A stretch of DNA of 64,000 bases from Eoetvoesiella caeni. Its GTDB lineage: Bacteria; Pseudomonadota; Gammaproteobacteria; Burkholderiales; Burkholderiaceae_B. The stretch covers positions 1 through 64,000 of the forward strand of contig NZ_QNRQ01000018.1 of NCBI RefSeq assembly GCF_003315175.1, in the 5' to 3' direction. The notes under the pieces were generated by a model. That model was not told the DNA's origin. It did not search any database and saw only the letters and a list, made by a program, of their open reading frames with translations. A program made the translations under genes and the position numbers. Below are positions 33,661-42,525 of the stretch, in pieces. Each line of letters begins with the position of its first letter. Position 1 is the first letter of the stretch.

Positions 33661-35691
33661 ATGAACGCGATCAACCACACCGAAGTCCAAGTTATCGACA
33701 CCGCTACGCCCGAAGCCGCCGCCCCGGCGCAAAACCTGATTCTCGTACCGCTGTCGCAGCTTCGCGCTTCAAAGCGCAACGTGCGCAAGACCAAGACCGC
33801 AGGCCAGTCGATTGATGCGCTGGCCGAGAGCATCGCCCGCGTGGGGTTGCTGCAAAACCTCACCGTCATCGCCGCCGTCAATGGCGAGCATTACGAGGTC
33901 GTGGCCGGTGGCCGCAGGCTGGCGGCGCTCAAGCTGCTGGCGAAGAAGCGCCGCATCGCCAAGGATTGGGAGGTTCCATGCCTGCTGGTGGCGGACGCCA
34001 GCGCCCGCACCGTGAGCCTGACCGAGAACGTGCAGCGCGAAGCCATGCACCCGGCTGACCAGTTTGAAGCGTTCGCCGCGCTGGTCAAAGAAGGCCGACC
34101 CATCGAAGACATTGCGGCGGATTTCAGTGTGACCCCGCTGGTGGTGCAGCGGCGCTTGAAGCTGGCGAACGTCTCGCCGCGTCTGCTGGCCGATTACCGC
34201 GCTGATGCGGTGAACCTTGAACAGTTGATGGCCCTTGCCATTACGGACGATCATGCGGCGCAAGACGCGGCGTTTTACGATGCGCCCGAATGGCAGCGCC
34301 AGCCCCACGCCTTGCGTGATCGGCTGACCGAGCGGGAGATTGACGCAGGCCATGCACTGGTGCGTTTCGTTGGGCTGGATGCCTACGAAGCCGCAGGCGG
34401 CGGCATCCGCCGTGATTTGTTCGCGCAGGATGATAGCGGCGTGTATGTCACCGATGCGGCGCTGTTGGAAACGCTGGTGCGCCAAAAGCTGGACGAACAC
34501 GCAGCCACCGTGAAGGCCGAGGGGTGGGCATGGGTGGATGCCACACCCGCCGCCTCCTATGCCGATTTGCAAACATTCCAGCGCGCCCCGCGTGAGCGGC
34601 GCAACCCCACCAAGCGGGAAAGCGACCGCATGGACAAGCTGGAAACCAAGATGCAGGCCATTGGTGAAGCCATCGATGCGGCGTTGGAAGATGACGACGA
34701 GGAAAAGGCCGACGCCTTGCAGGCCGAAGGCGATAGCCTGGGCGAACAATTGCAGGCGCTGGAAGATCGTTTGCTGGATTACGCCCCGAACGTCAAAGCC
34801 GCTGCCGGTGCCATCGTCACGCTCGATCGGCAAGGGGAAATTGTCGTGCATCGCGGTCTGATGCGCGAAGCCGAAGCGAAGGCGCTGCGCACCTTGGAAC
34901 GGCTGCGGCAGGGTTTCAGGGGCGAAGACGACACGAACGACGACGAAGACGACGCGCAGCCCAAGGCCGCTTCTATGTCCGACCGGCTGGCGCAACGCTT
35001 GAGCGCCCACCGCACCGCTGCGCTGCAAATCGAATTGGCCCGGAATCCACAAACCACCCTGGCCGCTGTGGTGCATGGCATGGTGCAGACGGTCTTGCAA
35101 AAGGGGTATTACTATCGTGATAGTTTGCCGCTGGAAATACGCCTGACCGAGCAAAACCGGCTGGAAAGCCTGGCCCCGGACTGGCCCGAATCCCCCGCCG
35201 CCGTGGCGCTGGCCGAATTGCAAAAGACCATAGGCGAGGACTTGCCCCAGGACAGCCCCGACCTGTTCGCCGTCTTGTTGGCAAAGTCGCAAGATGAACT
35301 GGTGCGGCTGCTGGCAGTGTGCGCGGCGGCAAGCGTGGATATTGTCACACCCCGCGCTACGGCGCAGCAACCGGGTGCGGTACTGGCGCAGGCCGTGGGG
35401 CTGGACATGGCGGCATGGTGGCAGCCGACCGCCGAAGGTTATTTCAAGCATGTGTCCAAGGCCGTGATTCTGGATGCCGTGGGCGAGTTCGCACCTGACC
35501 ACGTATCCCGGCTGGCGAAGCTGAGGAAGGCCGATATTGCCAGCGAAGCGGAACGGCTGGTGCAGGGTACGGGCTGGATGCCCACCATCTTCCGGGGGGA
35601 AGCCCCGCAGGATGCGGCGGCAGACGAAGACGGCGCAACCGTCGAGAATGCCGACGCGCCCACTGAACCGGCTGATGTAGTCGCAGCATAA
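33661..35691 (+). CDS. ParB/Spo0J-type DNA-binding protein, large form
   Basis: 676 residues. The ParB nuclease-like domain lies at about 30-130: NVRKTKTAGQSIDALAESI, the nucleotide-binding GGRRLAAL at 83-90 and TENVQREAMHPADQ at 121-134. A helix-turn-helix region follows (IAADFSVTPLVVQRRLKLA). The rest is long, with an acidic coiled segment near 330-380 (DDDEEKADAL) and an unassigned C-terminal domain. It is far larger than a partition ParB and belongs to the form that accompanies DUF932 in mobile elements. A CTPase or nuclease role in element maintenance is inferred. Confidence 0.78.
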   Translation: MNAINHTEVQVIDTATPEAAAPAQNLILVPLSQLRASKRNVRKTKTAGQSIDALAESIARVGLLQNLTVIAAVNGEHYEVVAGGRRLAALKLLAKKRRIAKDWEVPCLLVADASARTVSLTENVQREAMHPADQFEAFAALVKEGRPIEDIAADFSVTPLVVQRRLKLANVSPRLLADYRADAVNLEQLMALAITDDHAAQDAAFYDAPEWQRQPHALRDRLTEREIDAGHALVRFVGLDAYEAAGGGIRRDLFAQDDSGVYVTDAALLETLVRQKLDEHAATVKAEGWAWVDATPAASYADLQTFQRAPRERRNPTKRESDRMDKLETKMQAIGEAIDAALEDDDEEKADALQAEGDSLGEQLQALEDRLLDYAPNVKAAAGAIVTLDRQGEIVVHRGLMREAEAKALRTLERLRQGFRGEDDTNDDEDDAQPKAASMSDRLAQRLSAHRTAALQIELARNPQTTLAAVVHGMVQTVLQKGYYYRDSLPLEIRLTEQNRLESLAPDWPESPAAVALAELQKTIGEDLPQDSPDLFAVLLAKSQDELVRLLAVCAAASVDIVTPRATAQQPGAVLAQAVGLDMAAWWQPTAEGYFKHVSKAVILDAVGEFAPDHVSRLAKLRKADIASEAERLVQGTGWMPTIFRGEAPQDAAADEDGATVENADAPTEPADVVAA

Positions 35692-35704
35692 CTCCGACGA
35701 GTGA

Positions 35705-35734
35705 CCAGCGCTCCGGTTCCAGCCGGGGCGCTGG
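35705..35734 (+). terminator. Hairpin after the ParB-like gene
   Basis: CCAGCGC (35705-35711) pairs with GCGCTGG (35728-35734), with a further TCCGG/CCGG pairing inside, 14 bases after the stop codon. Only a short GGTTT follows, so a Rho-independent terminator is possible but weak. Confidence 0.45.
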
Positions 35735-36407
35735 CGGTTTATGGGTTCATTTAGCACCGTCCCTCATGTCCTTCTGCCATGGGGGACGGTGAGCAAAATC
35801 CGGGCGCTGCATCGCCGCGCCCGGTGATAACAGCCAAAGCGAAAAGCCAAATCAGCCGGTCGCCGCCCACGGGGCCAGCGGCGACCGGAGCCTATGACAC
35901 AAGCGCGCTTGGGGGCGGACGGCCATCGCTGCGCTGGACAAATAGCAGCCCATCCAGGCGCAAGGCACGGAATGACAAGGGCTGTCATAAAATTTTCATG
36001 GCTTATGCACAGGCTTGCTCACAGAATCTGTGGATAAATCCGTGCGTGCCGGCGCAGCGCCGCCGGGCTGTCGGACTTCGCTCCATGCTGGCTTTGCCGT
36101 CACGGCCATTCGGCTTCCATCCCTCACGCCTTCGCGCCGGGGGCGCTGCGCACTGCGCTTGAACGTTGCGCGACCCGCAACGATTACAGTCTGGCTGCGT
36201 TGCACGCAGAGGATTCCAACGCAAAACCCAGTGACACGGTGGGGGCTGTTTTGCTCCCGGCCATTGTGTCATGCCGTTCTTATTTTCAAGGGCGGCGCGT
36301 CGCCGTGGGCGCCGCTTGCGGCCGCTGGCCGTCTTCGACCCTTGAAACCTGCGCTGCGCCATGCCTTCGGGTTCCGGGCAATTCCGCCCTGAACACTGGA
36401 GCGCATC
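35735..36407 (+). other. Long leader of the second radC gene, with two DnaA-box-like sites
   Basis: About 670 bases with no supportable gene. TTATGCACA at 36003-36011 and TGTGGATAA at 36029-36037 match the DnaA box consensus on opposite strands, 17 bases apart, in an AT-richer patch. The last 120 bases resemble the leader of the first radC gene, including the same GGTTCCGGGCAATTCCGCCC. No iterons are present, so this is not a proven origin. Confidence 0.5.
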
Positions 36408-36935
36408 ATGAACAACACCATCGCCGCACTGAGCTATGACAACATGGACGAGGCCTGCACCCTGTATGTACGCAGTCCCAGTGGCCGCTACAAGCTGGCC
36501 AGCGACGAGCAGATTCTGGCGGCGGGCCGTAACGCTGCGGAAAGCTTGGTTTCCCAATCGTCGCCGGTCGATCAGCCGACCAAGGTAAAGCAGTTTTTTC
36601 AGGCCAAGCTGGCCGGGCTGGGCCACGAATGCGCCGCCTTCCTGTATCTGGACTCACGTTTCAAGCCGATTCGCTACATCGAGCAGGGGTCGGGCACATT
36701 GAATCAAGCTAGCGTCTATCCCCGCGAGATCGTGAAAACTGCCCTGCGACTCAATGCCGCCGCGCTCATCATGGCGCATAACCATCCGTCCGGTTCAACT
36801 GAGCCAAGCATGGCAGACCTGAACCTGACCAAGCATCTGAAAAACGCGCTGGCGTTGATAGATGTACGGCTGCTCGATCATGTCATCGTGACGGCGGCCA
36901 GCACGGCCTCATTGGCCGAGCAGGGGCAGGTGTAA
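36408..36935 (+). CDS. radC: RadC-family JAB domain protein, copy 2
   Basis: 175 residues, JAB domain only. His124 and His126 in AHNHPSG and Asp137 are present with the upstream Glu. The N-terminus differs from copy 1 (24264), but TLNQASVYPRE is identical in the two, so they are diverged relatives rather than a recent duplication. It is followed at once by a strong hairpin terminator. Confidence 0.82.
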   Translation: MNNTIAALSYDNMDEACTLYVRSPSGRYKLASDEQILAAGRNAAESLVSQSSPVDQPTKVKQFFQAKLAGLGHECAAFLYLDSRFKPIRYIEQGSGTLNQASVYPREIVKTALRLNAAALIMAHNHPSGSTEPSMADLNLTKHLKNALALIDVRLLDHVIVTAASTASLAEQGQV

Positions 36936-36943
36936 AGCTCCGA

Positions 36944-36976
36944 CAACCGCACAGGGCGTTAGGTCCTGTGCGGTTG
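36944..36976 (+). terminator. Strong hairpin terminator after radC copy 2
   Basis: CAACCGCACAGG at 36944-36955 pairs perfectly with CCTGTGCGGTTG at 36965-36976 around a 9-base loop, 8 bases after the stop. TTAAAT follows. A 12-bp perfect stem right after the gene makes termination likely. Confidence 0.65.
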
Positions 36977-37571
36977 TTAAATAAGCAGGGTCAAGTGCTT
37001 GCGGCTTCTTCTGTATAGCGCCCGCCAACGGCGGCGCGGGTAAGACTACGCCTGGACTGGCTGGCGCAGGTTGCACGCACGCGTGTCGTCCTCGATGCTG
37101 GCAGGTGTTTGTCTGGACATCACGAGGGACGGTTCACCGATACGCCGCCCAGCCTGAGCTTATGGAACTTCCACACCGCGCCTTCAAAGGCAGCGCCGCA
37201 GTGTGCGGCGGGGATGTTTTCGCCCAACATCGGCAACTTGGTTCTTGCCCGCGTCAGGGTGCTTACCGGTCGAGCATGTATGCGGTGAAACCGAGTCCGC
37301 CACCTCTCCTTGCAGGACGGTCGGCCTGTACGTCCTTGTCTTGTCGTGAATCCTGGCGGGGGACGGCAAGCCTTGGGCTGATGGGCCGCAACCGTCCAGC
37401 ACAAACAATTTCCCCTGCGCTACGCGCATTCCTCGCGGGACAAATTCTGTGTGCTTCCCGGCCCTCCACGCTGTTACGGCCGCTTGCGCGGTGCGGCCCG
37501 CCCACCCCCGCCGACCGGATCACAACAAGGACGCACTGGCGCGACCTTGATTTCCTGAAAGGAGTATCACC
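36977..37571 (+). other. Leader of the DUF736 gene, no gene seen
   Basis: About 595 bases, GC-rich. ORFs on both strands across it are rich in Arg, Pro, Ser and Cys and lack ribosome sites, and I reject them. The end carries GAAAGGAGTATCACC, a strong ribosome site for the DUF736 gene. It may hold structured RNA, since several GC stems are possible, but I cannot define one. Confidence 0.4.
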
Positions 37572-37886
37572 ATGGCTACCATCGGCACCTTCACCGCAGA
37601 TAACAACGGCTACACCGGCACCCTGCGCACCCTGACGCTCAACGTCAAGGTCAAGCTCGTTCCCAACGACAAGGGCGAAAACGGTAAATCCCCCGACTTC
37701 CGCCTGCAGGCCGCCGGCAATGACATCGGCGCGGCGTGGAAGAAAACCAGCGAGGCCGGGCGGGAATACTTGTCCGTCACCCTGGACGACCCCACGTTCC
37801 CGGCTACCGTCTACGCCCGCCTGATCGAAAACGAGGACGGCACGCATGATCTCCTGTGGACGCGTAGCAAGCCGCAGGCGGCTTAA
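37572..37886 (+). CDS. DUF736 family protein
   Basis: 104 residues, the whole of DUF736: [16 protein letters not shown], then [29 protein letters not shown] and [18 protein letters not shown]. The family is frequent in plasmids and ICEs beside RadC and DUF2958 genes; its reaction is unknown, and its small beta-rich make-up would suit a nucleic-acid-binding role, which is inference. It starts after a strong AAGGAG site and ends just before a GC hairpin. Confidence 0.82.
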   Translation: MATIGTFTADNNGYTGTLRTLTLNVKVKLVPNDKGENGKSPDFRLQAAGNDIGAAWKKTSEAGREYLSVTLDDPTFPATVYARLIENEDGTHDLLWTRSKPQAA

Positions 37887-37896
37887 ACCACCGCGC

Positions 37897-37916
37897 GCCC
37901 CGCCTTTTGGCGGGGC
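37897..37916. terminator. GC hairpin between DUF736 and the XRE gene
   Basis: GCCCCGCC at 37897-37904 pairs perfectly with GGCGGGGC at 37909-37916 around TTTT. It lies between two genes that converge here and so may terminate both; no T run follows, so termination is only likely by structure. Confidence 0.5.
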
Positions 37917-37959
37917 ACTATGCACCCGACGGCCCATGGCGGCGTTGCCGCCCCAGACC

Positions 37960-38256
37960 TTATTCTGAGACCTTGCCTTCGGCAAGCTGGGCTTCTGTCC
38001 GGGTCATGAGCACTGCCGTGCTGCATTCGAGCGCGCCGGCGATCTTGAAGATGATGCCCAAGGTGGGCGTGTGTTCGCCGCGCTCGATCTTGCCCAAGTG
38101 GGAGCGTTCAATGGTGGCCAGATTCGCCAACATTTCCTGGGCGATGCCGCGCTCCGTGCGCAAGGCACGCACCGCCATGCCGAAGGCTTGCGCCAATTCG
38201 GCATCGTAGGTGGTGGCGCCCAGGGGTCGACCGCGCTGGATGGATCGCTTCTGCAT
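37960..38256 (-). CDS. XRE-family helix-turn-helix regulator
   Basis: 98 residues from the ATG at 38256 (an alternative start at 38283 adds nine residues). The HTH is clear: LAQAFGMAVRALRTERGIAQEMLANLATIERSHLGKIERGEHTPTLG, with the usual LGxIExG turn before a final helix of similar type. It runs opposite to the DUF2958 gene, and the AT-rich gap between the two holds an inverted repeat, so self-regulation and control of the divergent gene are likely. In related elements such a regulator often controls transfer. Confidence 0.8.
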   Translation of the reverse strand: MQKRSIQRGRPLGATTYDAELAQAFGMAVRALRTERGIAQEMLANLATIERSHLGKIERGEHTPTLGIIFKIAGALECSTAVLMTRTEAQLAEGKVSE

Positions 38257-38520
38257 AGACAGAAGGTTCGTTTGGCGGCACAATTAAAACCACGTTATCT
38301 TTAACTCATTCATCTAAACTTTATTTTCTTTTTGTGTCATTACGGAAATCCGTATTGACGTATTAACTTAAAATCGGAGAACCCCAATCGTGCTTTGCAT
38401 GCCTTGCGCACAAATGGCATTACGATTGCCCGCATTTACGGCTTCAAGACAAACCGCTTGCGGGTCTTCGCACAAAAGCACAAAGACAGATCAGCGGCTT
38501 TACGCTTTGGCAGAGAAAAT
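38257..38520. promoter_or_regulatory. AT-rich divergent control region with an inverted-repeat operator candidate
   Basis: The gap between the XRE gene and the DUF2958 gene is far AT-richer than its surroundings. TACGGA AA TCCGTA at 38341-38354 is a clean inverted repeat with a 2-base spacer, suitable for the XRE dimer. A reading frame begins at a TTG at 38395 and is continuous with the DUF2958 gene, but I see no ribosome site for it. Confidence 0.5.
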
Positions 38521-38871
38521 GTGATCCATCCACTCATTACTAACGAAGAGCGTGCGCAATTGCTTGCGCATGGGCAAGCGCGCGCCACAGGCCAGCGCAT
38601 CGACCCGCTGCCCGTTGTACGGATCTTCACGCCGGACGCCCATGCGACCTGGCTGCTGGCCAGTCTTGACCCGATGGATGGCGATACGGCCTATGGCCTG
38701 ATCGACCTGGGGATAGGCATGCCGGAGTTGGGAGCGGTGCAGCTTTCCGCCTTGGCCTCCATCGTCGGCCCACGCAAGCAACCCGTGATGCGTGACCGCT
38801 ATTTCCAGGCGGTACGCCCGCTCTCGGAATATGTGCGCCTGGCAAAAGAAAACGGTTCGATCACGGATTGA
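38521..38871 (+). CDS. DUF2958 family protein
   Basis: 116 residues from a GTG. DUF2958 features: LITNEERAQLLAHGQARA, IDPLPVVRIFTPDA, then TWLLASLDP, GLIDLGIGMPELG and DRYFQA. An upstream TTG at 38395 would add 42 residues unlike the family, so the GTG is preferred even though its ribosome site is weak. Function unknown; it belongs to the same maintenance gene set as DUF736 and RadC. Confidence 0.7.
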   Translation: MIHPLITNEERAQLLAHGQARATGQRIDPLPVVRIFTPDAHATWLLASLDPMDGDTAYGLIDLGIGMPELGAVQLSALASIVGPRKQPVMRDRYFQAVRPLSEYVRLAKENGSITD

Positions 38872-39230
38872 AACCGGTGGCTGCGATCAAAACGCGCCGT
38901 CCATCCAGCCAGGGCGCATTGAGACTATTTCGGTCATATTCAAGACCGGTACGGTCTGAATCAGGAGTCTTGCAGAAAAGCGCAGCAGCTCAGACTTAAA
39001 TAGTCATGATCTTTTGCACGCAATGCGCCAGGGTGATGAGTGCTGCACGCTGATTGTTTAGCGGCGTGGGCGACGCATTCAGATCAACAGCGCAAGGGTT
39101 AAGACGCAATCGGGCTTGATGGTTTTAGTTTCATTTTATGCGATTGGTAGTTAAATCTTAACGTATTGAAACTGCGTTGTGTTTGTTTTTCTATGCCGTC
39201 GCCCCGCTGAGTAAAAAAGGGGGTTGCGTC
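38872..39230 (+). other. Intergenic region upstream of the DUF2285 gene, no gene seen
   Basis: About 360 bases. GACCGGTACGGTC near 38945 is a short inverted repeat. The last 120 bases are AT-rich, as for a promoter, and end with a GGGGG ribosome site. Nothing coding could be supported on either strand. Confidence 0.4.
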
Positions 39231-40004
39231 ATGGCCGATTCGCTCGCCACCAATCACTGGCATCCGCCAGCCGCGTATCTCTATATCCTGCATCTGGACG
39301 GCCCGACGCTGGCCTGGGAGTACCTGCGCAGAAACCCTGATTACCGGCTCGACTGGCTGCGCCGCCATCGCCACCCGGACGCGGGGCATCACTGGGGTTT
39401 GCACCTGTTGGAAGCCCCAGCGCTAGATGCCCGTGATGCTCACCCGATCTGGCTTTCTGATCACGATACTGTGGTGCAGCTCCACCTGGATGCCGACCCG
39501 CTGCCTGATGCAGCGGCTTTCGCGTTCTGGCATATCCCTGGCCGCAAATATCTGATCCACGATGGCAAGCGCCTGGTGCTGGTGGCGCAGCGGCTGGGCT
39601 GCGCCATGCGGCTCGTACTGGCTCCGGGTCTGGAGGACGGCATGGCCTTTCTGTACGCCATCCGGGCAAGCGCCACGCCCAGCGCACGCTATCGCGTATT
39701 CGCGGCCACGCTGGACGCATTGGCCGCCGCCACGAACATCATGCCAGTGGCCACAACCCGTTCTCGGCCCACACCAACTGCATTGCTGGAACTGCACACC
39801 TTGCAGGCGCTCGACGCGACCCTGGCGGGCGCGTCCTTGCGCGAGGTGGCCGAAGGACTGTTCGGTGTGGATGCCGTTGTGGCGGACTGGCACGCCGACA
39901 GCGCCTTGCGCGCCCGCGTGCGGCGGCTGGTGCGTCGCGGCGATGCGCTGATGCGCGGCGGCTATCGCCGACTGGCGCAGCTTCCAGCGCCACTGGCTCG
40001 ATGA
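39231..40004 (+). CDS. DUF2285 protein with an N-terminal transcriptional-regulator-like domain
   Basis: 257 residues. The first 60 (PAAYLYILHLDGPTLAWEYLRRNPDYRLDW) match the short domain (DUF6499) that often precedes DUF2285; the DUF2285 part lies at about 100-250, with KRLVLVAQRLG and MAFLYAIRAS. Proteins of this type sit upstream of repA in Tn4371-like elements and are annotated as regulators, with little experimental support. The ATG at 39231 has a GGGGG ribosome site; an upstream start at 39177 lacks one. Confidence 0.75.
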   Translation: MADSLATNHWHPPAAYLYILHLDGPTLAWEYLRRNPDYRLDWLRRHRHPDAGHHWGLHLLEAPALDARDAHPIWLSDHDTVVQLHLDADPLPDAAAFAFWHIPGRKYLIHDGKRLVLVAQRLGCAMRLVLAPGLEDGMAFLYAIRASATPSARYRVFAATLDALAAATNIMPVATTRSRPTPTALLELHTLQALDATLAGASLREVAEGLFGVDAVVADWHADSALRARVRRLVRRGDALMRGGYRRLAQLPAPLAR

Positions 40005-40123
40005 GGGGGACGTTTCGCACCCCCTGCAAAACGTCCCTGAGCAAGCGCCTCCTCTTTGTTGAGACTGTCTGCATCCGGCCGCGCTGCGTGGCCGGGCGTT
40101 CTCAACCGATGGAGGTTCACCCC

Positions 40124-40417
40124 ATGCGACCCGCACCTTTACGGCCTGCCGCCGCTCCCGCTGCTTTCGCCGCTGCGCCCGCGCAACCCCAACGTTACCT
40201 CACCAATGACGAGGCCGCCGACTATCTGCGCCTGTCGCCGCGCACGCTGGAAAAGCAGCGCGTGATCGGCGGCGGACCGAAGTTTCGCAAGTTCGGCCGG
40301 CGCGTCATGTATGCCGTGGCAGACCTTGATGCCTGGGCCGATGCGCGCAGCTATGAGGCCACGTCCGACCCGGAATACGCCGAGCGTCACGCGGGCGACT
40401 ACCGTGATGGCCGTTGA
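40124..40417 (+). CDS. Helix-turn-helix (excisionase-like) DNA-binding protein
   Basis: 97 residues. YLTNDEAADYLRLSPRTLEKQRVIGGGPKFRKFGRRVMYAVADLDAWA is an HTH_17/excisionase-type winged helix for binding DNA. The ATG at 40124 follows GGAGGTTCACCCC. The stop overlaps a possible TTG start of repA, so both may be cotranslated. Role probably as a small regulator or excision cofactor. Confidence 0.78.
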   Translation: MRPAPLRPAAAPAAFAAAPAQPQRYLTNDEAADYLRLSPRTLEKQRVIGGGPKFRKFGRRVMYAVADLDAWADARSYEATSDPEYAERHAGDYRDGR

Positions 40418-40443
40418 TCGTCGGCTCGCCGGTGGCCTTCGCC

Positions 40444-41304
40444 ATGTCCAGCCCTTCGCCGTCATTGAGGCAACGACCACCGCAGCAGCGCGAACAACTG
40501 GCGTTGTTCCGCGCACTGCCGGGCGAGGACATGGCGCCGCGCGATGCCCAGGACTTGATGGCCTATCCCTTCTTTTCGCTGGCGAAGTCGCGCCGCATCG
40601 CGCCCATCGACTTTCGCAGCGGCCACATCACCATTCGCGTGGAGGGCACGGCCGAGCATGGCATTGCCACCATCTGGGATGCCGACATCCTGATCTGGGC
40701 CGCCAGCCAGATCGTGCAAGCCCGCGATGCGGGCCTTCGCAGCTCACGGCTGATGCAGGTGCGTCCCTACGAAATCCTGCGCTTTATCGGGCGCGGCACG
40801 GGCTTGCGCGACTACCAGCGCCTGAAGGCGGCGCTGGACCGTCTGCAATCGACCACGGTGGCGACATCCATTCGGGAAACCACGGGGCGGCGACTGCACC
40901 GCTTTTCCTGGATAAACGAATGGAAGGAATTGGCCGATGCCAGCGGCAAGCCGCTGGGTATCGAACTGGTCCTGCCGGACTGGTTCTATGCCGGGGTGAT
41001 GGATGCCGCCCTGGTGCTGACCATCGACCTGGCGTACTTCCGGCTGACCGGTGGTATCGAACGCTGGCTGTACCGTCTCGTGCGCAAGCACGGCGGCAGA
41101 CAGGAAGATGGCTGGCAGTTCGACTTTCGACACCTGTATCGCAAGTCGGGCAGTGTGGCGCGTTTCTACGACTTTGCCGCCGACTTGCGCGCCCTGGTGA
41201 ACAAGCAATCCTTGCCGGGCTACGTCCTGGGCATCGAGCTCATACCGGAGAACAGAATCGAATTGCTCACCTTCCGGCCCGTGTCGCCCACGGCACGGGG
41301 ATAA
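40444..41304 (+). CDS. repA: Replication initiator RepA of the integrative element
   Basis: About 286 residues. The RepA core of Tn4371-type elements is visible: DLMAYPFFSLAKSRRIAPIDF, then IATIWDADILIWAASQIV, YEILRFIGRGTGLRDYQRL and LTIDLAYFRLTGGIERWLYRL. It should bind the three iterons just beyond its stop. A TTG at 40414 overlaps the previous stop and would add ten residues; the ATG at 40444 is the conservative choice. It allows the excised element to replicate or be retained. Confidence 0.8.
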   Translation: MSSPSPSLRQRPPQQREQLALFRALPGEDMAPRDAQDLMAYPFFSLAKSRRIAPIDFRSGHITIRVEGTAEHGIATIWDADILIWAASQIVQARDAGLRSSRLMQVRPYEILRFIGRGTGLRDYQRLKAALDRLQSTTVATSIRETTGRRLHRFSWINEWKELADASGKPLGIELVLPDWFYAGVMDAALVLTIDLAYFRLTGGIERWLYRLVRKHGGRQEDGWQFDFRHLYRKSGSVARFYDFAADLRALVNKQSLPGYVLGIELIPENRIELLTFRPVSPTARG

Positions 41305-41307
41305 ATC

Positions 41308-41405
41308 TGTGGATAAGCTGTGAGTATCCTGTGGATAGTGTCGTGCTATCAGGCAACAGAACACTCGTGCTATCAGGCAACACATCCTCGTGCTATCAGG
41401 CAACA
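41308..41405. other. Second iteron origin, three copies with a DnaA box
   Basis: The iteron CGTGCTATCAGGCAACA lies at 41342, 41366 and 41389 (23-24 bp pitch). A perfect DnaA box (TGTGGATAA) is at 41308-41316 and a near match (TGTGGATAG) near 41330. An AT-rich stretch follows around 41450-41485, suitable for strand opening. A further partial copy of the iteron (CGTGCTATCAGGC) lies at 43689-43701. Confidence 0.75.
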
Positions 41406-41617
41406 AAAACGGCCGCAACCCCGCTCCATTGCTGGCTTTGCGCGCCCCTTAACTTATCTAACTTAACTACTCTAACTTTTAATAGAGCAGCGCCATATCC
41501 ATGGGCAACATCCCAAAGCCAAAAACCAGGAAGGTCTGAACCGCGAAATCAGCCGAAAAGCCAAGCTCGTTTGGCAAGGCGAAAACAGCCCGGTTTTCCA
41601 GGCGGGAGGGCAGCGCC

Positions 41618-42256
41618 ATGATCGTTGCCTTGCTCAATCAGAAAGGCGGTGTGGGCAAGACCACGCTTGCCACCCACATCGCGGGAGACCTCGCGCTGCG
41701 CGGTCAGCACGTTATCCTGCTGGACGCCGACCCGCAGGGTTCATCATTGGACTGGACACAGCGCCGAAGCCAGCAAGGACTGCCACGGTTGTTCAGTGCG
41801 GTGGGCCTGGCCCGCGAAACGCTGCATCAGGAAGCGCCGGAACTCGCCAGACGGGCCGATCACGTTGTCATTGATGGTCCACCCCGCATCGCCGCCTTGG
41901 CGCGCTCCGCGCTGCTGGCAGCCGATTACGTGCTGATTCCCGTGCAGCCTAGCCCCTACGACCTGTGGGCCAGTGCCGAGATGGTGGCGCTGATTCGCGA
42001 GGCCCAGGTGTTCCGGCCCGCCTTGCAAGCGGCTTTTGTCATCAATCGACGGGTCAGCACCACCGTCATTGGACGTGAAGCACGCCAGGCGCTGGCCGAG
42101 CAGCTATTGCCGGCGCTGCGGACCGAGGTTCGGCAACGGATTGTCTTTGCCGACAGTGTGGCCGCTGGGCGGCTGGCATGCGAAATGGCGCCCGATAGTG
42201 CGGCGGCGCGTGAGATCACCGCGCTGGTCGATGAGCTGCTGCGGTGGCCGACATGA
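41618..42256 (+). CDS. parA: ParA-family partition ATPase
   Basis: 212 residues, a short ParA. NQKGGVGKTTLATHIAG (Walker A about residues 8-16), LLDADPQGSSLDW, DHVVIDGPPR and a conserved QPSPYDLWASAE are all present. It polymerises on DNA with ATP and moves the element's partition complex. It is coupled to the next gene by ATGA. Confidence 0.85.
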   Translation: MIVALLNQKGGVGKTTLATHIAGDLALRGQHVILLDADPQGSSLDWTQRRSQQGLPRLFSAVGLARETLHQEAPELARRADHVVIDGPPRIAALARSALLAADYVLIPVQPSPYDLWASAEMVALIREAQVFRPALQAAFVINRRVSTTVIGREARQALAEQLLPALRTEVRQRIVFADSVAAGRLACEMAPDSAAAREITALVDELLRWPT

Positions 42257-42525
42257 CCGCCAAGTGTCCACCACAGCCCAAGCGCGTCGGCATCGGCGCA
42301 CGCCCGCCCGCAAATCCACACGCCGAGGCATGGATTCGCCAGCGCGACGCCGGCGCACTGAACAAGGGCGACCGCTACACCGCCCGCCTGACGCTGGACA
42401 TCACACCCGCCATGCGGGCGCGCATCAAGGTGTCGGCCTTCAAGCAAGGCCTGACCGTGGCCGACCTGCTGCGCGGTCTGCTGGAGCGCGAGTTTCCAGA
42501 ACATCGCAACGAGGACACGCCATGA
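42253..42525 (+). CDS. Small partition-associated ribbon-helix-helix protein
   Basis: 90 residues. Residues 40-80 (RYTARLTLDITPAMRARIKVSAFKQGLTVADLLRGLL) are typical of ribbon-helix-helix partition proteins, often annotated as ParB or ParC in such elements. The basic N-terminus may contact DNA. ATGA overlap with parA on one side and with the DUF2840 gene on the other (42522) indicates one operon. Confidence 0.72.
   Translation: MTAKCPPQPKRVGIGARPPANPHAEAWIRQRDAGALNKGDRYTARLTLDITPAMRARIKVSAFKQGLTVADLLRGLLEREFPEHRNEDTP

Noticed and set aside
33769-35757. Minus-strand frame of 662 residues opposite the ParB-like gene
   Set aside because: It is an antisense shadow of a high-GC gene: the plus strand has ParB motifs and a ribosome site, while the minus frame has none.
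36003-36626. Minus-strand frame of 207 residues overlapping the second radC gene
   Set aside because: It overlaps the radC 5' region antisense and has no family-like motif.
37105-37635. Plus-strand frame of 176 residues upstream of DUF736
   Set aside because: Composition is not protein-like, it overlaps the start of DUF736, and there is no ribosome site.
38395-38520. 42-residue N-terminal extension of the DUF2958 protein
   Set aside because: TTG start with no ribosome site and no match to the family; left as an alternative.
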